Positions 10,874 through 22,488 of a stretch of 64,000 nucleotides of DNA are shown piece by piece. The position numbers and the translations under genes were made by a program. This stretch comes from Ecdyonurus torrentis. Taxonomy: Eukaryota > Arthropoda > Insecta > Ephemeroptera > Heptageniidae. The notes under the pieces are model-generated. The model made no database searches, was not told where the DNA came from, and saw nothing but the letters and a program-made list of their open reading frames with translations. The stretch spans positions 21,818,518 to 21,882,517 of the forward strand of contig OX439137.1 in NCBI GenBank assembly GCA_949318235.1. Direction: 5' to 3'. Position 1 is the first letter of the stretch. The number at the start of each line of letters is the position of its first letter.

Positions 10874-10914
10874 GAAATGTGCTGATTTTGTTAAATTTCT
10901 ATTATAATATTGTT
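10776..10914. repeat. Hairpin with (AT)n loop
   Basis: Arms aacaatattataatagaatt... and its complement ending ctattataatattgtt, about 44 bp each with aaaatcagcacatttcctt, enclose a (AT)n tract (10824-10869). The loop is itself self-complementary, so the whole forms one long stem. Confidence 0.9.
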
Positions 10915-11567
10915 TATGCGTACTAACAGTTTTATATTATGTTGATTAAGCACCCACCGATAAGACTTCATTGTCTTGGTGGCACTTATGTATGTATTCA
11001 TATTTTTATTAATAAAAAAAAAAATAAAAATAAAAATAAAAATCTTTCTAATTTCTGATCTCACTTTCAGTGTTTCAAAAAAAAAAACTGTTTTTTTTTT
11101 ATATAATTATATAAACTGTAAAAGAGAAAAATTTACCAGTTTACTATGTTCTATAACTGATAGATAAATCATTTTAATTTTATTGAACATATTTATGTTA
11201 TTTTTAAATTTTTTTTTTATCCGGATCTCTTTATTGCATTTTTATTTTTTTTATCTATATGTCTATTATTTATTAATTATTATAGTTATTGTAATTCCCA
11301 TTAATTTTTCTATTCTTGTTATTACATTTTTATTTGTTGCAGCAAGGTGTTTGAGTGCGTTAGCCAATTAATCAATTTATTAACTTTGAAAAAAAAAATC
11401 TCTCCATCAGTGTTTTTATGTTTGTTTTGTATTCTTTTACATTCAGTGTATGTGGACTGGTTCTGTTGCTAAATAAAAAAAATTCTAACTTGAATTTGAA
11501 TTTTATTATGCGACACAATATTATTAAACAGGTGTTTTAGATGTCTGTTTTATCCAAACCAATTTAC
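10915..11567. other. Intron 19-20, upstream part
   Basis: AT-rich sequence with A and T runs. Short plus-strand ORFs are Phe/Ile/Leu-rich translations of T-rich DNA. No element ends recognised. Confidence 0.4.
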
Positions 11568-11701
11568 CTTACGACCAGCGCTGGTACTCGCCGTATTTCC
11601 ACTACCAGAAGGAGTTACTAACTGCTGTAAAATATGTTTCTTGTCGATAGGCTTACGTGTTGGGGTTGAATTATTTCTCTTTTTTCGTGGTGATGGAGTT
11701 C
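11568..11701 (-). CDS. Exon 19: cytoplasmic tail, basic segment
   Basis: Residues 1325-1369, phase 1 in and phase 0 out. It encodes TPSPRKKRNNSTPTRKPIDK, a strongly basic stretch with SPRKKR that resembles a CDK-site plus nuclear-localisation cluster, then HILQQLVTPS. The donor is AAG|GTAAAT; an alternative GTAAGG lies four bases upstream but would break the frame with exon 20. Confidence 0.9.
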
Positions 11702-11775
11702 CTGAAATAAAACTCTCAAAGTACAGATACATGTTGTAAAATATAAAATTAGTTTTTTTTTAGTTTATTGTTAAA

Positions 11776-12112
11776 GATATAGACCAGTAGAAAACATTAG
11801 CATTTACATCACAAAACACTGGATGGGACTTACATAATTTATAACATTAGTATGTCTCAAAAAAGCACCGTAGCAGTGTTAACAAAATTTCAACTTATGC
11901 AACCCGCACAACATTTTCATACTAATTTGTGTCTGTTTCTGACCTCAAAAACAAGAATAGTCACGTAAATAGCAAACTTTACATTATTTTCACGCTCTCT
12001 AATGGCCACATTTATATTCTGATGAAAATTATCATCAGTTTTAGATATCCCATTTCGTGTTTAATCATTAAAAAGCACATGTCGTTTCATGGTGGTCTAT
12101 AGCTTAATAATA
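11776..12112. repeat. Repeat family H, copy 1
   Basis: Diagnostic words: tagaccagtagaaaacatta, gcaacccgcacaacattttc, acgtaaatagcaaactttac and tcattaaaaagcacatg. Four further copies at 30757, 49480, 58736 and 60362. About 330 bp, no ORF. Confidence 0.85.
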
Positions 12113-12821
12113 ATGTTTTATTTTATATCTTTAAACTGTAGTTTAATATTAAATGTTGTTTAAATATGAATAAATTAAAATGGTTTAATTAAGTGTGATA
12201 AAAATTGTGTATGATTAATATGTACTGTGATTTCATAACCATAGTTTTGTGAAATAAAAGAATTTAGGTGCTTTTAATTAAAGTATTTTTGTGTCAAGTT
12301 AGTAACAATAAAAAAGTTGCATTTTTTCTTAATGTTAAAAAACTTATCATTCAAAAAATTATTAAAAAATCTCTAAAATTTAATTAAAAAACCTGTATCG
12401 TGTTCTTAAAAATATTATAAAAATTTTGAATGCAAAAATATTGTAAAAAAATTAGCAGTATTTTCATTTCAAAAAGACTAGCAATAATATTAGACATTCT
12501 ATAAAGTATAGCTAAAATATTCTTAATTATAATTAACAGCCTCTAAATTATTGAATTTTTCTAGCACAAATTTTAGTTTTATAATTCACCGCTTAGTGTA
12601 AAGCAATGGCGCTGCTAAGGCAAGCTGCGTTTTTATTATTTTGATAATTCATTTTCTATGGAAGCTGTTTAAAAAGTTTACAATTTAGGGTAGTAGTTCG
12701 GAGAAAAAAAAAAAAAAAAAAAGAAACAGTATTGATGTGTAAATAATATTTAAAAAATAAAAAACAAAGATTAGATAATATTCTTATCAATTGGACTTAT
12801 TATTTGATTTTTTTAAATTTA
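12113..12821. other. Intron 18-19 middle, AT-rich
   Basis: No recognisable element. Contains a poly-A run at about 12704-12722. Confidence 0.4.
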
Positions 12822-13046
12822 TATACGGAAAGAAGAAATTACGTAATTTATGCTGCGTTTATTTCATTATTGTAGCATAATTTTTGTTAAAATAGAACAG
12901 CATAAATAATTGTTCTTTATAAAAAATAATAATTATGCCATATAACATAGTTCTTATGCAGTATAGCATAAATTATGTTTTAATGATTGAATTTTGCTGA
13001 AAATGGGCTAGCATAATTGTTACGTATTTAACTTTGCCCGTATAGG
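12822..13046. repeat. MITE family A, copy 3 (intact)
   Basis: Begins tatacggaaagaagaaatta and ends ttacgtatttaactttgcccgtata, inverted ends of about 20 bp. Contains gctgaaaatgggctagcata. Confidence 0.85.
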
Positions 13047-13889
13047 GGTACGATTTTAATATTTTTTTTTTCCAAAATAAATATTTATTTCGTAGACTAA
13101 TTAAACAGCCGGTGCACTGTCTTTTGCAAAACTTTCCAAACGTTTAAATTTTAAGTTATTGTTAAACTAAAAAAAATTTATTCTTCATAGCTAAAAGTCG
13201 AGTGTATCAAAAAAAAATTCATAATTTTATAATAAGTTCTCTCCACCTGTTATAGTTTTATGTAGATACGATATATCGTAAAAATGACGGTTACAAAAAT
13301 CTTCAGTCCTGAACTTGCATTTTAAAACCTGTATATTGCTGTGAGTTTGCTTAATATTTTATTTATATACCTGTAGCTTTAGGAAACACTTTGAGAAGTT
13401 TTTTCTTTAAATAAATATTATTTTTACAAATTGTGAAGCAAAATGCCTACCGCTATGAAATTTACGAAAAAAGGTCTCAAAGTTTTTATTTTTAATTGTA
13501 GAATGAATATTTATAGCTTACGTCAGTTATTTTTGCATTATTATTATTATTATTGCATTGTTATTGCATTATTATGTAAATATAACAAAAACCAGCTACG
13601 TAATTTGAAAAATGGTAAGTAAAATATCACAAATGGACATTATACAGTATACTAGAGTTTACGTTACTTATTTTTGCAAAGTTTTTTTTTTCTTTTAATT
13701 AAATCTGAGTAATATTTTGTCTATTCAAAGCCAAGTTGTAATCTCTTCCTAATTTATAATTAAATGTGTTTATACTTATCCAAAATGCCCTTAACTCTGT
13801 TCAATTTTAGCTATATCAATCATTTCATAGTTTTAATCCACAGTAACGTTCAGAAAGTTTTGCCGTGATAGTGCTAGATGAATACTTAC
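13047..13889. other. Intron 18-19, part next to exon 18
   Basis: AT-rich. A TTA-rich run (about 13536-13560) is the only simple repeat. Nothing else recognised. Confidence 0.4.
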
Positions 13890-14084
13890 GCCTAAGTAGA
13901 TCATCTAAACTGAAAGTTCTTGGTGCTGAGGGATCCTTTGGACTTGAAGGTGTTAGAGAAAGTAGTGAAGGTTTTCTTATTCCCAAGCGTCCCAGTAGAG
14001 AGGACCTTGAGGGGGCTAATGGGCTAGCAGCCCCTGCCATGGCCGCACATGATTGGTCACGGGATAATGACGTCATGTAACCGC
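13890..14084 (-). CDS. Exon 18: cytoplasmic tail, Ser-rich segment with RKPS
   Basis: Residues 1260-1324 plus a split Arg, phase 1 in and out. Low-complexity, Ser/Ala/Leu-rich. It contains SLLGRLGIRKPSLLSLTPSS, with RKPS a basophilic-kinase (PKA/CaMK type) site, and RTFSLDDLLR, another Arg-x-x-Ser site. No folded domain is recognised. Acceptor is CTACAG and donor GTAAGT. The open reading on the opposite strand here is a shadow. Confidence 0.92.
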
Positions 14085-14222
14085 CTGTAGCGATGTCAAA
14101 GCAAACAAGCAAACAGCCAAAACTTAGCGCCTGCTTTTTTTTTAGTACCCACATCCATTTTTTTAAGTTGTCAATTTTATATCTAAAAAGCTTGATGGAT
14201 TTACTTGGGAGTTTTTAGTTGT

Positions 14223-14399
<177 letters not shown>

Positions 14400-14871
14400 A
14401 ATGTATTTAAAAATTAGATAATTTTGATTCTTTGATATTTTGTTGTGTCACAATAAACAAATCGCATATAAATCCACATTTGAAAGTACAAAATCTTTCA
14501 TTTCTTTACCTTTTAATAAAATAGCAATAATTATTTAATCAATTGAATTGCTTATAAAAGAAATTAGCTTGAAACTGAAAAAAAAAATGGATGTAGACAC
14601 CAATACTCTTGCAAAATACGCAGCAAGCAGAAAAAAATTAATCAACACATGCTTGCTTTCAAAAATACTTAATTAGTAATCCAAAATACATTGTTATGTC
14701 ATGATCTTAATGAGACATGTAAATTATGATTATTATTTTTAAATTATATTATCAGTCAACTTCAAGCATCTAGAGCTTTGTACAGTTACTTAAATAATAG
14801 TTACAGTATTAATTGAAAAAAAAATTAAAAAAAAAAAAAAGTAGTGCTATTTAGTGTTAATTTAAGTAATT
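14400..14871. other. Intron 17-18 middle
   Basis: AT-rich with an A-run near 14817-14840. No element recognised. Confidence 0.4.
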
Positions 14872-15202
14872 TAATGAAGAAAACAAAAAATATTTAGGGG
14901 TTGATTTTATTCATATTCTAAAAAAGAACGTTGTCTTGAATCGATTGATATGCAAAAGTCTAATTTTTGACTTCGCTATGTATTTTTAATTAATATTTGA
15001 AAATCAAAAAATGACGTCACAGTCGTTAACTTATTATATGCGAGCATAAGAAAAAGTTATCGAATGTGACGTCACTTCATGACTTTAAAAATAATAAATG
15101 AACTAAAATATTATAAGTTCACATATCTATCGATTCAAGACAATATCCTCTTCTAGAATATGCAATAAAAATACCCCTCTAAATTTTTGGTCTTCCTCAT
15201 TG
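14872..15202. repeat. MITE family B, copy 2
   Basis: Left end ttaatgaagaaaa... with taggggttgattttattcat and cttgaatcgattgatatg pairs with atctatcgattcaagacaat and aaaaatacccctctaaattt at right. Two TGACGTCA octamers (15012, 15067) lie in opposite arms. Confidence 0.9.
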
Positions 15203-15538
15203 TGTCAAGATAAAAAAAAATAACAATATTAAAGCAAATATTCAACTTTAGAGAAATGTATAGGTGCATTTATATATTTATTGTAACTTCGCGCAGTATA
15301 CTCGTATTTAAAAACAATGCTTTTTAACAATTTGCTGCGCACATGAATATGTTGTATATGCACTTGAAGATAGAAATAATGCCAATTGTATATTAATGAT
15401 AATATATGCTCAATATTGTACAAAGTTCTAAATGCCAGTTATATAAAAAATATCCATTATAAAAACTACAAAAAATCTAGTTAAAAAGTAACAGCAGAAT
15501 CTGCATAGAAAACTGCAGTTTTTAGATTTTTGACTCAC

Positions 15539-15736
15539 TGGTTCTCGTCCTGTCTGCTTCCTCAGCTAATAGTTTCTCTAGTTTCTCCGGGAAATGTCTC
15601 TTGGCGCACCATACGATACCAATACAACACAGGACTATCATCACGGTGATCAGTCCAAGCCAGAATGGTTCTTGTAACATGCGCTCAGATAGAGGTTTGA
15701 ATGGAATTCGCATCATACGGCGTTCACAGCGTGGAC
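15539..15736 (-). CDS. Exon 17: end of EGF3, transmembrane helix, start of tail
   Basis: Residues 1194-1259 plus a split Ser. PRCERRMM closes EGF3. After a short stalk, a 21-residue hydrophobic helix (1218-1238, from FWLGL to WCA) is followed by KRHFPEKLEKLLAEEADRTR, a basic stop-transfer region leading into a possible short amphipathic helix. Two Cys in the helix and one at its inner end are possible palmitoylation sites (inference). The exon is in phase 1 on both sides and the donor is GTGAGT. The internal Met-Met is not a gene start. Confidence 0.95.
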
Positions 15737-15759
15737 CTGGAATATTGCGTTTGTTTTTA

Positions 15760-15935
15760 TTAACAAGAATAAAATAAATTGCGTAGTTTATGAATGCATA
15801 TTTATATTATACAGCATTAATGCTGCATAATTATTATTCAATATAGCATAGTTTTTTTTATGAATAAATGATATTTACTTATTATCAATATAATATTATA
15901 TAACGTATTTATTTTTATCGCACTTATTAAGTTAC
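15760..15935. repeat. MITE family A, copy 4 (degenerate)
   Basis: Contains aataaattgcgtagtttatg, gcattaatgctgcataatta and a terminal aacgtatttatttttatcg. Matches family A in order but is diverged. Confidence 0.55.
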
Positions 15936-16188
15936 GTAATGTGTTTTTTCTCTTGCAGAAAAAAAAAGAAATTTTATAAACAATAAATATATAAGTAATT
16001 AAAAATTATTTTATAAAAATATAAGCTTCATTTTATGCAAATTCAATGAGCCCTTAAATAACGTAATTAATTAAAATGTATGTAATATACTTTCAAATAT
16101 TTGAATCCTACCATTTTGGTGCACATAATTTTCATGATTACCCTGGAAATAAATTTCCCTAATTCACTGCTGGTGACAAAATACTCAC

Positions 16189-16413
16189 CCTCCCACCAAG
16201 CGTGACAACGGCAGTTAAATCCCTCCCCTCCTGGTCTCTCGGTACAATTTCCCCTCCCTTCGCACGGATTATCCGCACAAGGTCGATGTTTAGCCTCACA
16301 GTTACTGCCACGATATCCAGGTTGACAATGGCACATGAAACCCGTGGAAGTCAGGTTACATGTACCAAACATACACGGAGATTCGTCACACCATGTCAGT
16401 GCGCAGAATAAAC
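16189..16413 (-). CDS. Exon 16: EGF-like repeats 2 and 3
   Basis: Residues 1119-1193 plus a split Gly, phase 1 in and out. EGF2 is WCDESPCMFGTC through FMCHCQPGYRGSNCE, with the standard C-x-C-x-x-G-Y/F-x-G-x-x-C ending. EGF3 is CADNPCEGRGNC through FNCRCHAWWEG, completed by PRCE in exon 17. No clear D/N-x-E/Q calcium-binding EGF consensus is seen before the first cysteines. Donor is GTGAGT. Confidence 0.95.
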
Positions 16414-16569
16414 CTGGAAATATTAACCTTATATTACATCTAAGCTAAATAAAGTCTTGAAAATTCTATCAGGAAAGAAAAATTTAATGACTATGCTAAC
16501 TATACGACAAACATTATTTTTATTTAAAACTATTTTTCCTTTTACGTGTATGATTACGTAATTTTTTAC

Positions 16570-16734
16570 CTGTGAAATGACCAGTACACTGACAAGAGTT
16601 AGGTCTTCCTATAGCTGTATTTGTCCCCGCGGTAGATGCCACGCAATGACCTCCGTTCAAACACGGGTCAGGGATGCAAGAATCAACCCCGGTACCCAAC
16701 TCTCTGCTTTGTAGCTTCTGTTTGTAGCCCTCAT
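16570..16734 (-). CDS. Exon 15: EGF-like repeat 1
   Basis: Residues 1064-1118 plus a split Gly, phase 1 on both sides, the usual phase for EGF exons. It encodes CIPDPCLNGGHCVA, an irregular Thr/Gly loop, and SCQCTGHFTG, joined to LFC in exon 16 to complete six cysteines. Acceptor is TTTCAG and donor GTAAAA. Confidence 0.95.
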
Positions 16735-16875
16735 CTGAAATATATTTATTTATTAATTTATTCAATTACTGATTAGTTCATTCGTTCATTTAATCGTTCG
16801 TTCTTTCGTTTGTTCATTCATTCCCCTATCAACATCTTAGATTTAATTTATCAATTATTTTCAATGTTAATTTAC

Positions 16876-17122
16876 CTAAGTTCAAATTAACGGTTGCATT
16901 GAGCACGTTTCCTCCAAACTGTTTAATCTGCAGTGAGTTCAGGTAAGAGGTCAAGGTGACGGATGTCAATTCAAGGTCATCTCTACTTTTACATAAAGTC
17001 CACGCACTACCGTTGACGTCAGAGTAAGAATCTTGGACTTCTAAACATTCTTCTGTTACCTCATTGGTCGAGACATGGACACCGTGGAGTGTTAGAGAGA
17101 TGCCTTGACCTAGTGGTGCAAC
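16876..17122 (-). CDS. Exon 14: second part of CUB6-like module
   Basis: Residues 982-1063 plus a split Asp, phase 0 in and phase 1 out. It encodes ISLTLHGVHVSTNEVTEECL, EVQDS, AWTLC and a LQIKQFGGNV strand, a diverged CUB C-terminal half. Acceptor is AATCAG and donor GTAAAT. A TGACGTCA octamer lies within the coding sequence. Confidence 0.9.
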
Positions 17123-17593
17123 CTGATTGGAGGAAAATATGGATTAGTATTTTTGTAATAATTGTAATGTAAAATTTGGTCGCAAAATTTGCACAGCTTC
17201 CTTCTTACCCCCCCCCCCCCCCCCCAATCATTGTTGTTTATTTACATACATACATTATTGATCTTGATATTACAAAAAAAATGTTTGTGAAAAATTTACA
17301 TTAATTAACCAATTAATTTAATTCATTGATAAACGAGATTATTTATACATATATAAGCCGGATCACGTACGCTATCATGCGCCGTGGCATATGGGTTAAC
17401 TGAACATGAAAGTAGTCCATGTTGCAATAAAAACACATGCAAATTTCAGTGCAGGAAAAAAAAAGTTAAAATAAACGTTGTAATAACTATTGAATTTATT
17501 GTATATATGCAAATAATTTTTTTAATTTAAAATACAATCAAAGTGACGTTTTTTTTTGGAAGACATAAGGAATACCTAAGTACATAAATTGAC
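17123..17593. other. Intron 13-14, right of exon 14
   Basis: Contains a C-run (17210-17226). Otherwise AT-rich with no recognised element. Confidence 0.4.
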
Positions 17594-17902
17594 AATAGGG
17601 TAGTTGCATTCATGTTAAAGTCAACACCATAAGTGAGTACTAAATAACATTGACCGGTATGGGAAAATGACACATTTTGCTAGTTTAAAAATACTTAGCA
17701 ATTTTGTTGAGAGAATTGATGCTATTAACAAGTTGAATTAGGGTTTCAAGTATGCGAGAAAAACAATGACAATTTTTTTTTACTTATTTTCCAAAGAAAA
17801 CAGTGAAAACCCACGTTTTTCCTATACTAAGCAATGTCATTCGTAGCTCAATTATGGCATCGAAGCGTATTTATTATGACGTCATGAGCACACACCCTAT
17901 AG
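17594..17902. repeat. Repeat family J, copy 1
   Basis: Ends aatagggtagttgcattcat and cacacaccctat (TATAGGGT-type inverted ends). Shared words gagtactaaataacat, attgatgct and catcgaagcgtatt. Copies at 31722-32044 (same direction) and 59108-59416 (inverted). Confidence 0.85.
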
Positions 17903-18245
17903 TTTTTAACCTGTATAGAACAAATTTTAATAAACTTTAATGTTAGCAAATGCAAGTAAAGGTCAACTTTTATTTCTATATATTTTATTTTCATCACTTT
18001 TTAAAGATAAAATTTCCTTATAGCAAATAACAGGATTTATGTTGCTGCTATTGTTACTAACTATTTCCGTGTATGAATTACACAATTCTATCTCAGTTAT
18101 AAATGTTCGTAAAAAAAAAAAAATGATGAAAAAGCAAAGTGAAGCAGGTTTGCAATGAGTGAAGAAAGTTGTACAAAGATGTCACGTAAGCAAAGTTGTC
18201 CCTGAGGTATTGTTACTGCCTTGCTCGTGTATATCTAACTCTCAC

Positions 18246-18370
18246 CAGTCTCTGTGTGAAAGCTCCGAGGTGTTGAAAATGTGGAGATGGTGCGGGCCAG
18301 TTGAGAGGTAAAAGTTGTGAAGTCACGTTATCTTTCAATGTGATTACTTGGATCTCTTCAATATTGCTTA
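18246..18370 (-). CDS. Exon 13: first part of a diverged CUB6-like module
   Basis: Residues 940-981, phase 1 in and phase 0 out (donor GTGAGA). It encodes SNIEEIQVITLKD, then LLPLNWPAPSPHF and LGAFTQRL. It has no long open frame of its own and was found by phase and splice signals between exons 12 and 14. Assignment to a CUB fold is tentative: the W-P-x-P-S-P-H spacing and following strands resemble CUB, but the usual first cysteine is missing. Confidence 0.85.
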
Positions 18371-18541
18371 CTGAAATATATATATAAAAAAAAAAAGTTT
18401 AGATTACATGTAATGTATTGAACGAAATTGAAAGCTGCCGTCCAGAAAATACAATAATGCTTTTTTTAAAGCGATACTCTAACCTAAAAATAAGTATTTT
18501 TGTTCTTCCCTACTGAAAATGCAATAGAAATTAGTCGTTTA

Positions 18542-18795
18542 CAGTCTTGAGCTTCATACCGAAAATGTCTATAACAATAATATAATCTAGCCACATCTAT
18601 AACGATATCTTTATTTTTTAAACATCGTCCACGATAACGATAGTTTTTTGGTAACGATAATCTATAAATCATAGTGCAATGTTTTTACTGAAATTAAATA
18701 TTTCAAATCTTACTTCATAGTACTGTACCTAAAATGATTACGTGCCTCGTTTATTAATGTGTTATATTATATATTATAATCCGTATATTTTGCGC

Positions 18796-18832
<37 letters not shown>

Positions 18833-19006
18833 CTTCTTATTTTTTGAGTAAAAATTATCGTTTTCGAGACGACGATAATATCATTAATTTTTGTTAATCT
18901 ATAACGATAACTTTTATAAAAACGTTAATCTATAACGCATCGATAACCAAATATCGTTATCGTTATAGTATCGTTATCGTAAATACGATAATCGAACCCA
19001 AGACTG
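18542..19006. repeat. Repeat family K, copy 1
   Basis: Begins cagtcttgagcttc and ends tcgaacccaagactg (inverted ends). Interior is rich in taacgataac / gttatcgtta words. Contains a short (CT)n tract at 18800-18828. Second copy at 35128-35776. Confidence 0.85.
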
Positions 19007-19227
19007 TAAAATATAGTTTTAGAACCTCTGTGTTCGTATGTATTTACCTCGTATGGTCTACTTATAAAGCAGAGCTCGTGTAAGAGCGTTCATTTGAAAG
19101 AAATGAAATAAATACTACCTGTTACATCGTTGGTATTATATGATTATAAAGCACAATGAAAATAATATAGTGAAAAGTAAGACTGGTCCACTCTTACACT
19201 CAACGCACAATGATAATAAAGATAATA

Positions 19228-19317
19228 GTAAACCCTGTTCTCTTGCACAAAAAAATGCGCATTCCATTTGATTAACCATTGCTGATCGTCATTTTAGGCT
19301 GAGAGAACAGGGTTTAC
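19228..19317. repeat. MITE F, copy 1
   Basis: Ends gtaaaccctgttctct and gagaacagggtttac (15-bp inverted repeats) with internal atgcgcattccatttg. Copy 2 at 49352-49441 is in the opposite orientation. 90 bp. Confidence 0.9.
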
Positions 19318-19345
19318 GAACAACATTAATAATAATACAACTTAC

Positions 19346-19570
19346 GTGTCCAGTAGACTGCCTTGAAACCTCTTGTGCTAGAGCTGCTCTCCAATGCAGT
19401 GCGCAATGTAATGCGCAGAGTCTCACCAGTAGATAGAAACATACCCTCCGAGGCCAGACTGGAGACTTGGTACGGTGTAAAACCAGGTCCTGTTCCAAGG
19501 TCTAGTTCTAAACTGGCCCAACTTGAGTCTATTTCATAATCTTCGAATTGAAGCCATACTCTACGACCAG
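19346..19570 (-). CDS. Exon 12: second half of CUB5
   Basis: Residues 865-939 plus a split Leu, phase 1 in and out. It encodes GRRVWLQFEDYEIDSSW, SLELDLG, an LRITL strand and RGFKAVYW, the final CUB strand. Acceptor is TTTTAG and donor GTAAGT. No aspartate-rich calcium signature is evident in this module. Confidence 0.94.
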
Positions 19571-20084
19571 CTAAAAACAAACAACATTTTATTATTATCT
19601 TTCATTCCCTTGTTCAGTTTCTTTTCAATTAATTTTATCATCTCCCACCACTATATGGTTTAATTTCCTTAATTATTCTTAAATAAGCTAATTTATAGTT
19701 GTAATTTTTTGTTTTAAATACATCTAAAGGTGGTTGAATGAAATTGCGCACTAGTGCCATGCTTGAGCACATAAATACATTGCCCAGTATAGGACAAACA
19801 TAGTTTTATATAATTTCTATTTTCATTGAGAAATGAACATGTATTTATCATTTAATTATTTTTCTCGGGTAATACAATTGTCTAGTTTTTACAGCTAGTT
19901 TCATCTTATAAATAATATCAACATTACGTAATTCTTGTTATTTTTTAAATGGTAAAAAATTGCATTTTGCCTATGATTATCAATCTTATTTTCTGCTCAC
20001 ACGCATGACATCAAAGTGCAAGCTTAAATCTATGAGTAAAACCACCAAATTAAATACATAAATGCAGTCGCAAGTTTGACATAC
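19571..20084. other. Intron 11-12
   Basis: AT-rich with no simple repeat or recognised element. Confidence 0.4.
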
Positions 20085-20299
20085 CTGGTGCTAAGATGGT
20101 GATGGAACAATCTAGCGCACCAAGGAGGAAATGTGGGTAATTAGGTGAAGAGATCATGCCCTCTCGTGCGGTCAAAGTCTCTTGTGGACATCCAGGTAAA
20201 GTCACTGCTCGCCACGTGGCGGAGAAACCTCGACCGGAAGTGGAGAAGTCGGAGTGGAAGTGCAGGTAAAATATGTTTGTTGAGGATACAAAGCGAAGG
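20085..20299 (-). CDS. Exon 11: end of CUB4 and start of CUB5
   Basis: Residues 793-864 plus a split Ala, phase 2 in and phase 1 out. It encodes LRFVSSTNIFYLHFHSDFST and GRGFSATWRA (end of CUB4), then CPQETL and GMISSPNYPHFLLGALDC (start of CUB5). One exon straddling two adjacent CUB modules supports the assembly. Acceptor is TTGCAG and donor GTATGT. Confidence 0.95.
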
Positions 20300-20920
20300 C
20301 TGCAATATTAAAAAAAAATAAAATAAAAGTTAAAAATCTTGCATACTTTTTTCATTTTACTCTTTGACATTTAAAAAAGTCATTAGTTTCTTATTTATTG
20401 GTGCGAATTTTATCAAAAGTAACAATACTTATTTTAAAAATTTGGTATTTTAAATTCAAAATTACTTTTAAATATAACGATATTTCTCGTAAACTGAAAA
20501 GTTATATTGCACGACATTATTATTTATGCAGTTCAATTTCAACAACATTTATGCTATGTAACATAAATATAGCATAAATTGTTTGTAGTTTATTATTTCC
20601 TTGTATGATATATGAAAATTTTAAATACATTTCCTATATTCTATATATTTTCAATATTCTATATTCATTCATTCTTTAAGTAATTTTATTAAATATTATA
20701 AGAATATATTCCTAATAATATGAATTATGATGACTGCAACTATTATGAAATATATTGTATTCCTGTATAAATATTTTTTGAAATCAAAATGTACCAGTTG
20801 GTATTATGATCAATAAAGAAACTGAAACTGAAGACAGATTTATTATTTACTACAGTAAATTACAAATAACGTAAATTATTCTTTCTTGACTTAAAATAAA
20901 ACATGGGTACTTCCCCTCAC
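20300..20920. other. Intron 10-11 with MITE A fragment
   Basis: A family A fragment (aacatttatgctatgtaaca, tagcataaatt) lies at about 20520-20590. The rest is AT-rich with nothing recognised. Confidence 0.45.
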
Positions 20921-21188
20921 CTTTCCAAGTCCGTGTTATGTGCCCCACACAGGGTACTCGCTGGCTCCAAACTATTCTCATCCCACAGTGCGACAAAATC
21001 ATACAGACACTCTCCTTGATATTCTAAGTCCAGAGATGAAAACTCAAGAACTAGACGAGTACTAACTGGACCTTCAACTCGTACCCAATAATCAGCATTA
21101 GAGGGGTAGGTAGAGGGAAAGCTAGGGGAGGTTAAGGTACCAGAATTTCCTTCCAATGTACGGTTGGTTCTTAACGTATTGATTGGTT
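20921..21188 (-). CDS. Exon 10: linker and first part of CUB4
   Basis: Residues 704-792 plus a split Ser, phase 1 in and phase 2 out. It encodes GTLTSPSFPSTYPSNADYWV, RLVLEFSSLDLEYQGECLYD, and a later TLCG. The Glu and Tyr-Asp positions match the calcium-binding CUB signature. The module is completed in exon 11 (GFSATW). Confidence 0.95.
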
Positions 21189-21259
21189 CTGAAATTAGAA
21201 TTAATACATTGAAATTACAAGAATTAAAATATATATATATAGTCAGCAAATTAGTACAC

Positions 21260-21600
21260 ATAAAGAAGACCAAAGAAAATTAGGGTGCAATTTCATTTCA
21301 TATTCTAAAGCAACACATCGTCCTGAATCGTTTAATACACGAATTTTTAATGTATGAGTTCATCAAGAATTTTTTAATAATGTTTGAAAATCGAAAGGTT
21401 GTAACGGTCAGTAACTTATTCCTGTGGGCATTAGAAAAGTTATCTACCGTGACGTCATTTTATGACTTTCAAAAATTAATTAAAAATTCTTAATGAACTC
21501 AAAAATTATATCCTCGCATTTATCGTTTCAGGATTATGTCTTCTTTTAGAAAATGCATTAAATTTGATACTAAATATTTGGAGCCTTCTTTATTATATTG
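21260..21600. repeat. MITE family B, copy 3
   Basis: Words catattctaaagcaacacat, cctgaatcg, aaaagttatctaccgtgacg and atcgtttcaggattatgtct in family order. TGACGTCA at 21450. Confidence 0.85.
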
Positions 21601-21678
21601 CCCGGATTTTAGCGTACAGCTAAATATATATTAGAATTTTATAACTAAAAAGGTTGATTTGTTTTTAATGTGATTTAC

Positions 21679-21834
21679 CTTGTATTCTTCGTTGACATAC
21701 GTATCCTCCGACTAAGGTACATCTTTGAGCTTGCCAATACAATCCACTGGGTAGATTAGGGTTTGGAGAGGGGATCCACCCCAGAGCAAGACATTTTTCC
21801 TCCCCTGGTGTGTCTGAGACACGTATTGGCCAGC
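21679..21834 (-). CDS. Exon 9: CTLD2 C-terminal part, calcium motifs lost
   Basis: Residues 652-703 plus a split Glu. It encodes WPIRVSDTPGEEKCLAL and LYWQAQRC, closing with YVCQRRI. The cysteines of the fold are kept. The EPN/QPD type motif is absent and WND is replaced by WQAQ, so CTLD2 is unlikely to bind sugar in the canonical calcium-dependent way; a protein-binding or structural role is inferred. Junctions are TTGCAG and GTAAAT. Confidence 0.94.
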
Positions 21835-22184
21835 CTGCAAAATTAAAATAAATTGTAAAAATAGTTATATTATTTGCAAATAATATGAATAAATATAATA
21901 ATATAATTGTAAATTACAATTAAATATATTTACTTATCAAAACAAGTTTCAATCACTGAGAAAATATTGTAGCGTTAATTAAAGAAAAGACAAGAAACGA
22001 ATTATTTTATATCCTGGAGTATATGCAACAAGTTTGGCAATTCTGTTATGCGGGTTGCAAACTACTTAAGAATTAAGGGGTTGAGAGGTACTGACTTAAA
22101 CCCAAACTGGTTTTTGATGTAATGTTTTTTTTATACAATAAAGCCTATTTTGAATTGAATTGAACTACTAATGTTTAACTGATG

Positions 22185-22325
<141 letters not shown>

Positions 22326-22328
22326 TAC

Positions 22329-22488
22329 CTAGAAATGTAAGTTGTGATTTGTCAGACCAGCTCAGTTCTCCTGATTTAACCTCTCCCCCCAGCCAGTAGA
22401 TGGTGCTCGCGCTGTACTGCTCTGAGTTCCTGATTGCAGAAATAAGGAAGTTTTGTTCTAGTGCTGAGTGGACGCTTGCTAGATCAGC
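22329..22488 (-). CDS. Exon 8: CTLD2 core
   Basis: Residues 599-651 plus a split Gly. It begins ADLASVHSALEQNFL, the conserved L-x-S-V/I-H-x-x-x-E-Q-x-F segment, and contains IYWLGGEVKSG and LSWSD, the CTLD core. Phase 0 in (TTTCAG), phase 1 out (GTAAAA). The donor is a weaker match to consensus, and an AATC-type tetranucleotide array in transcript orientation starts about 5 bases into the intron. Confidence 0.94.

Noticed and set aside
13865..14080. Plus-strand ORF over exon 18
   Set aside because: Antisense shadow; the minus-strand exon has matching phases and splice sites.
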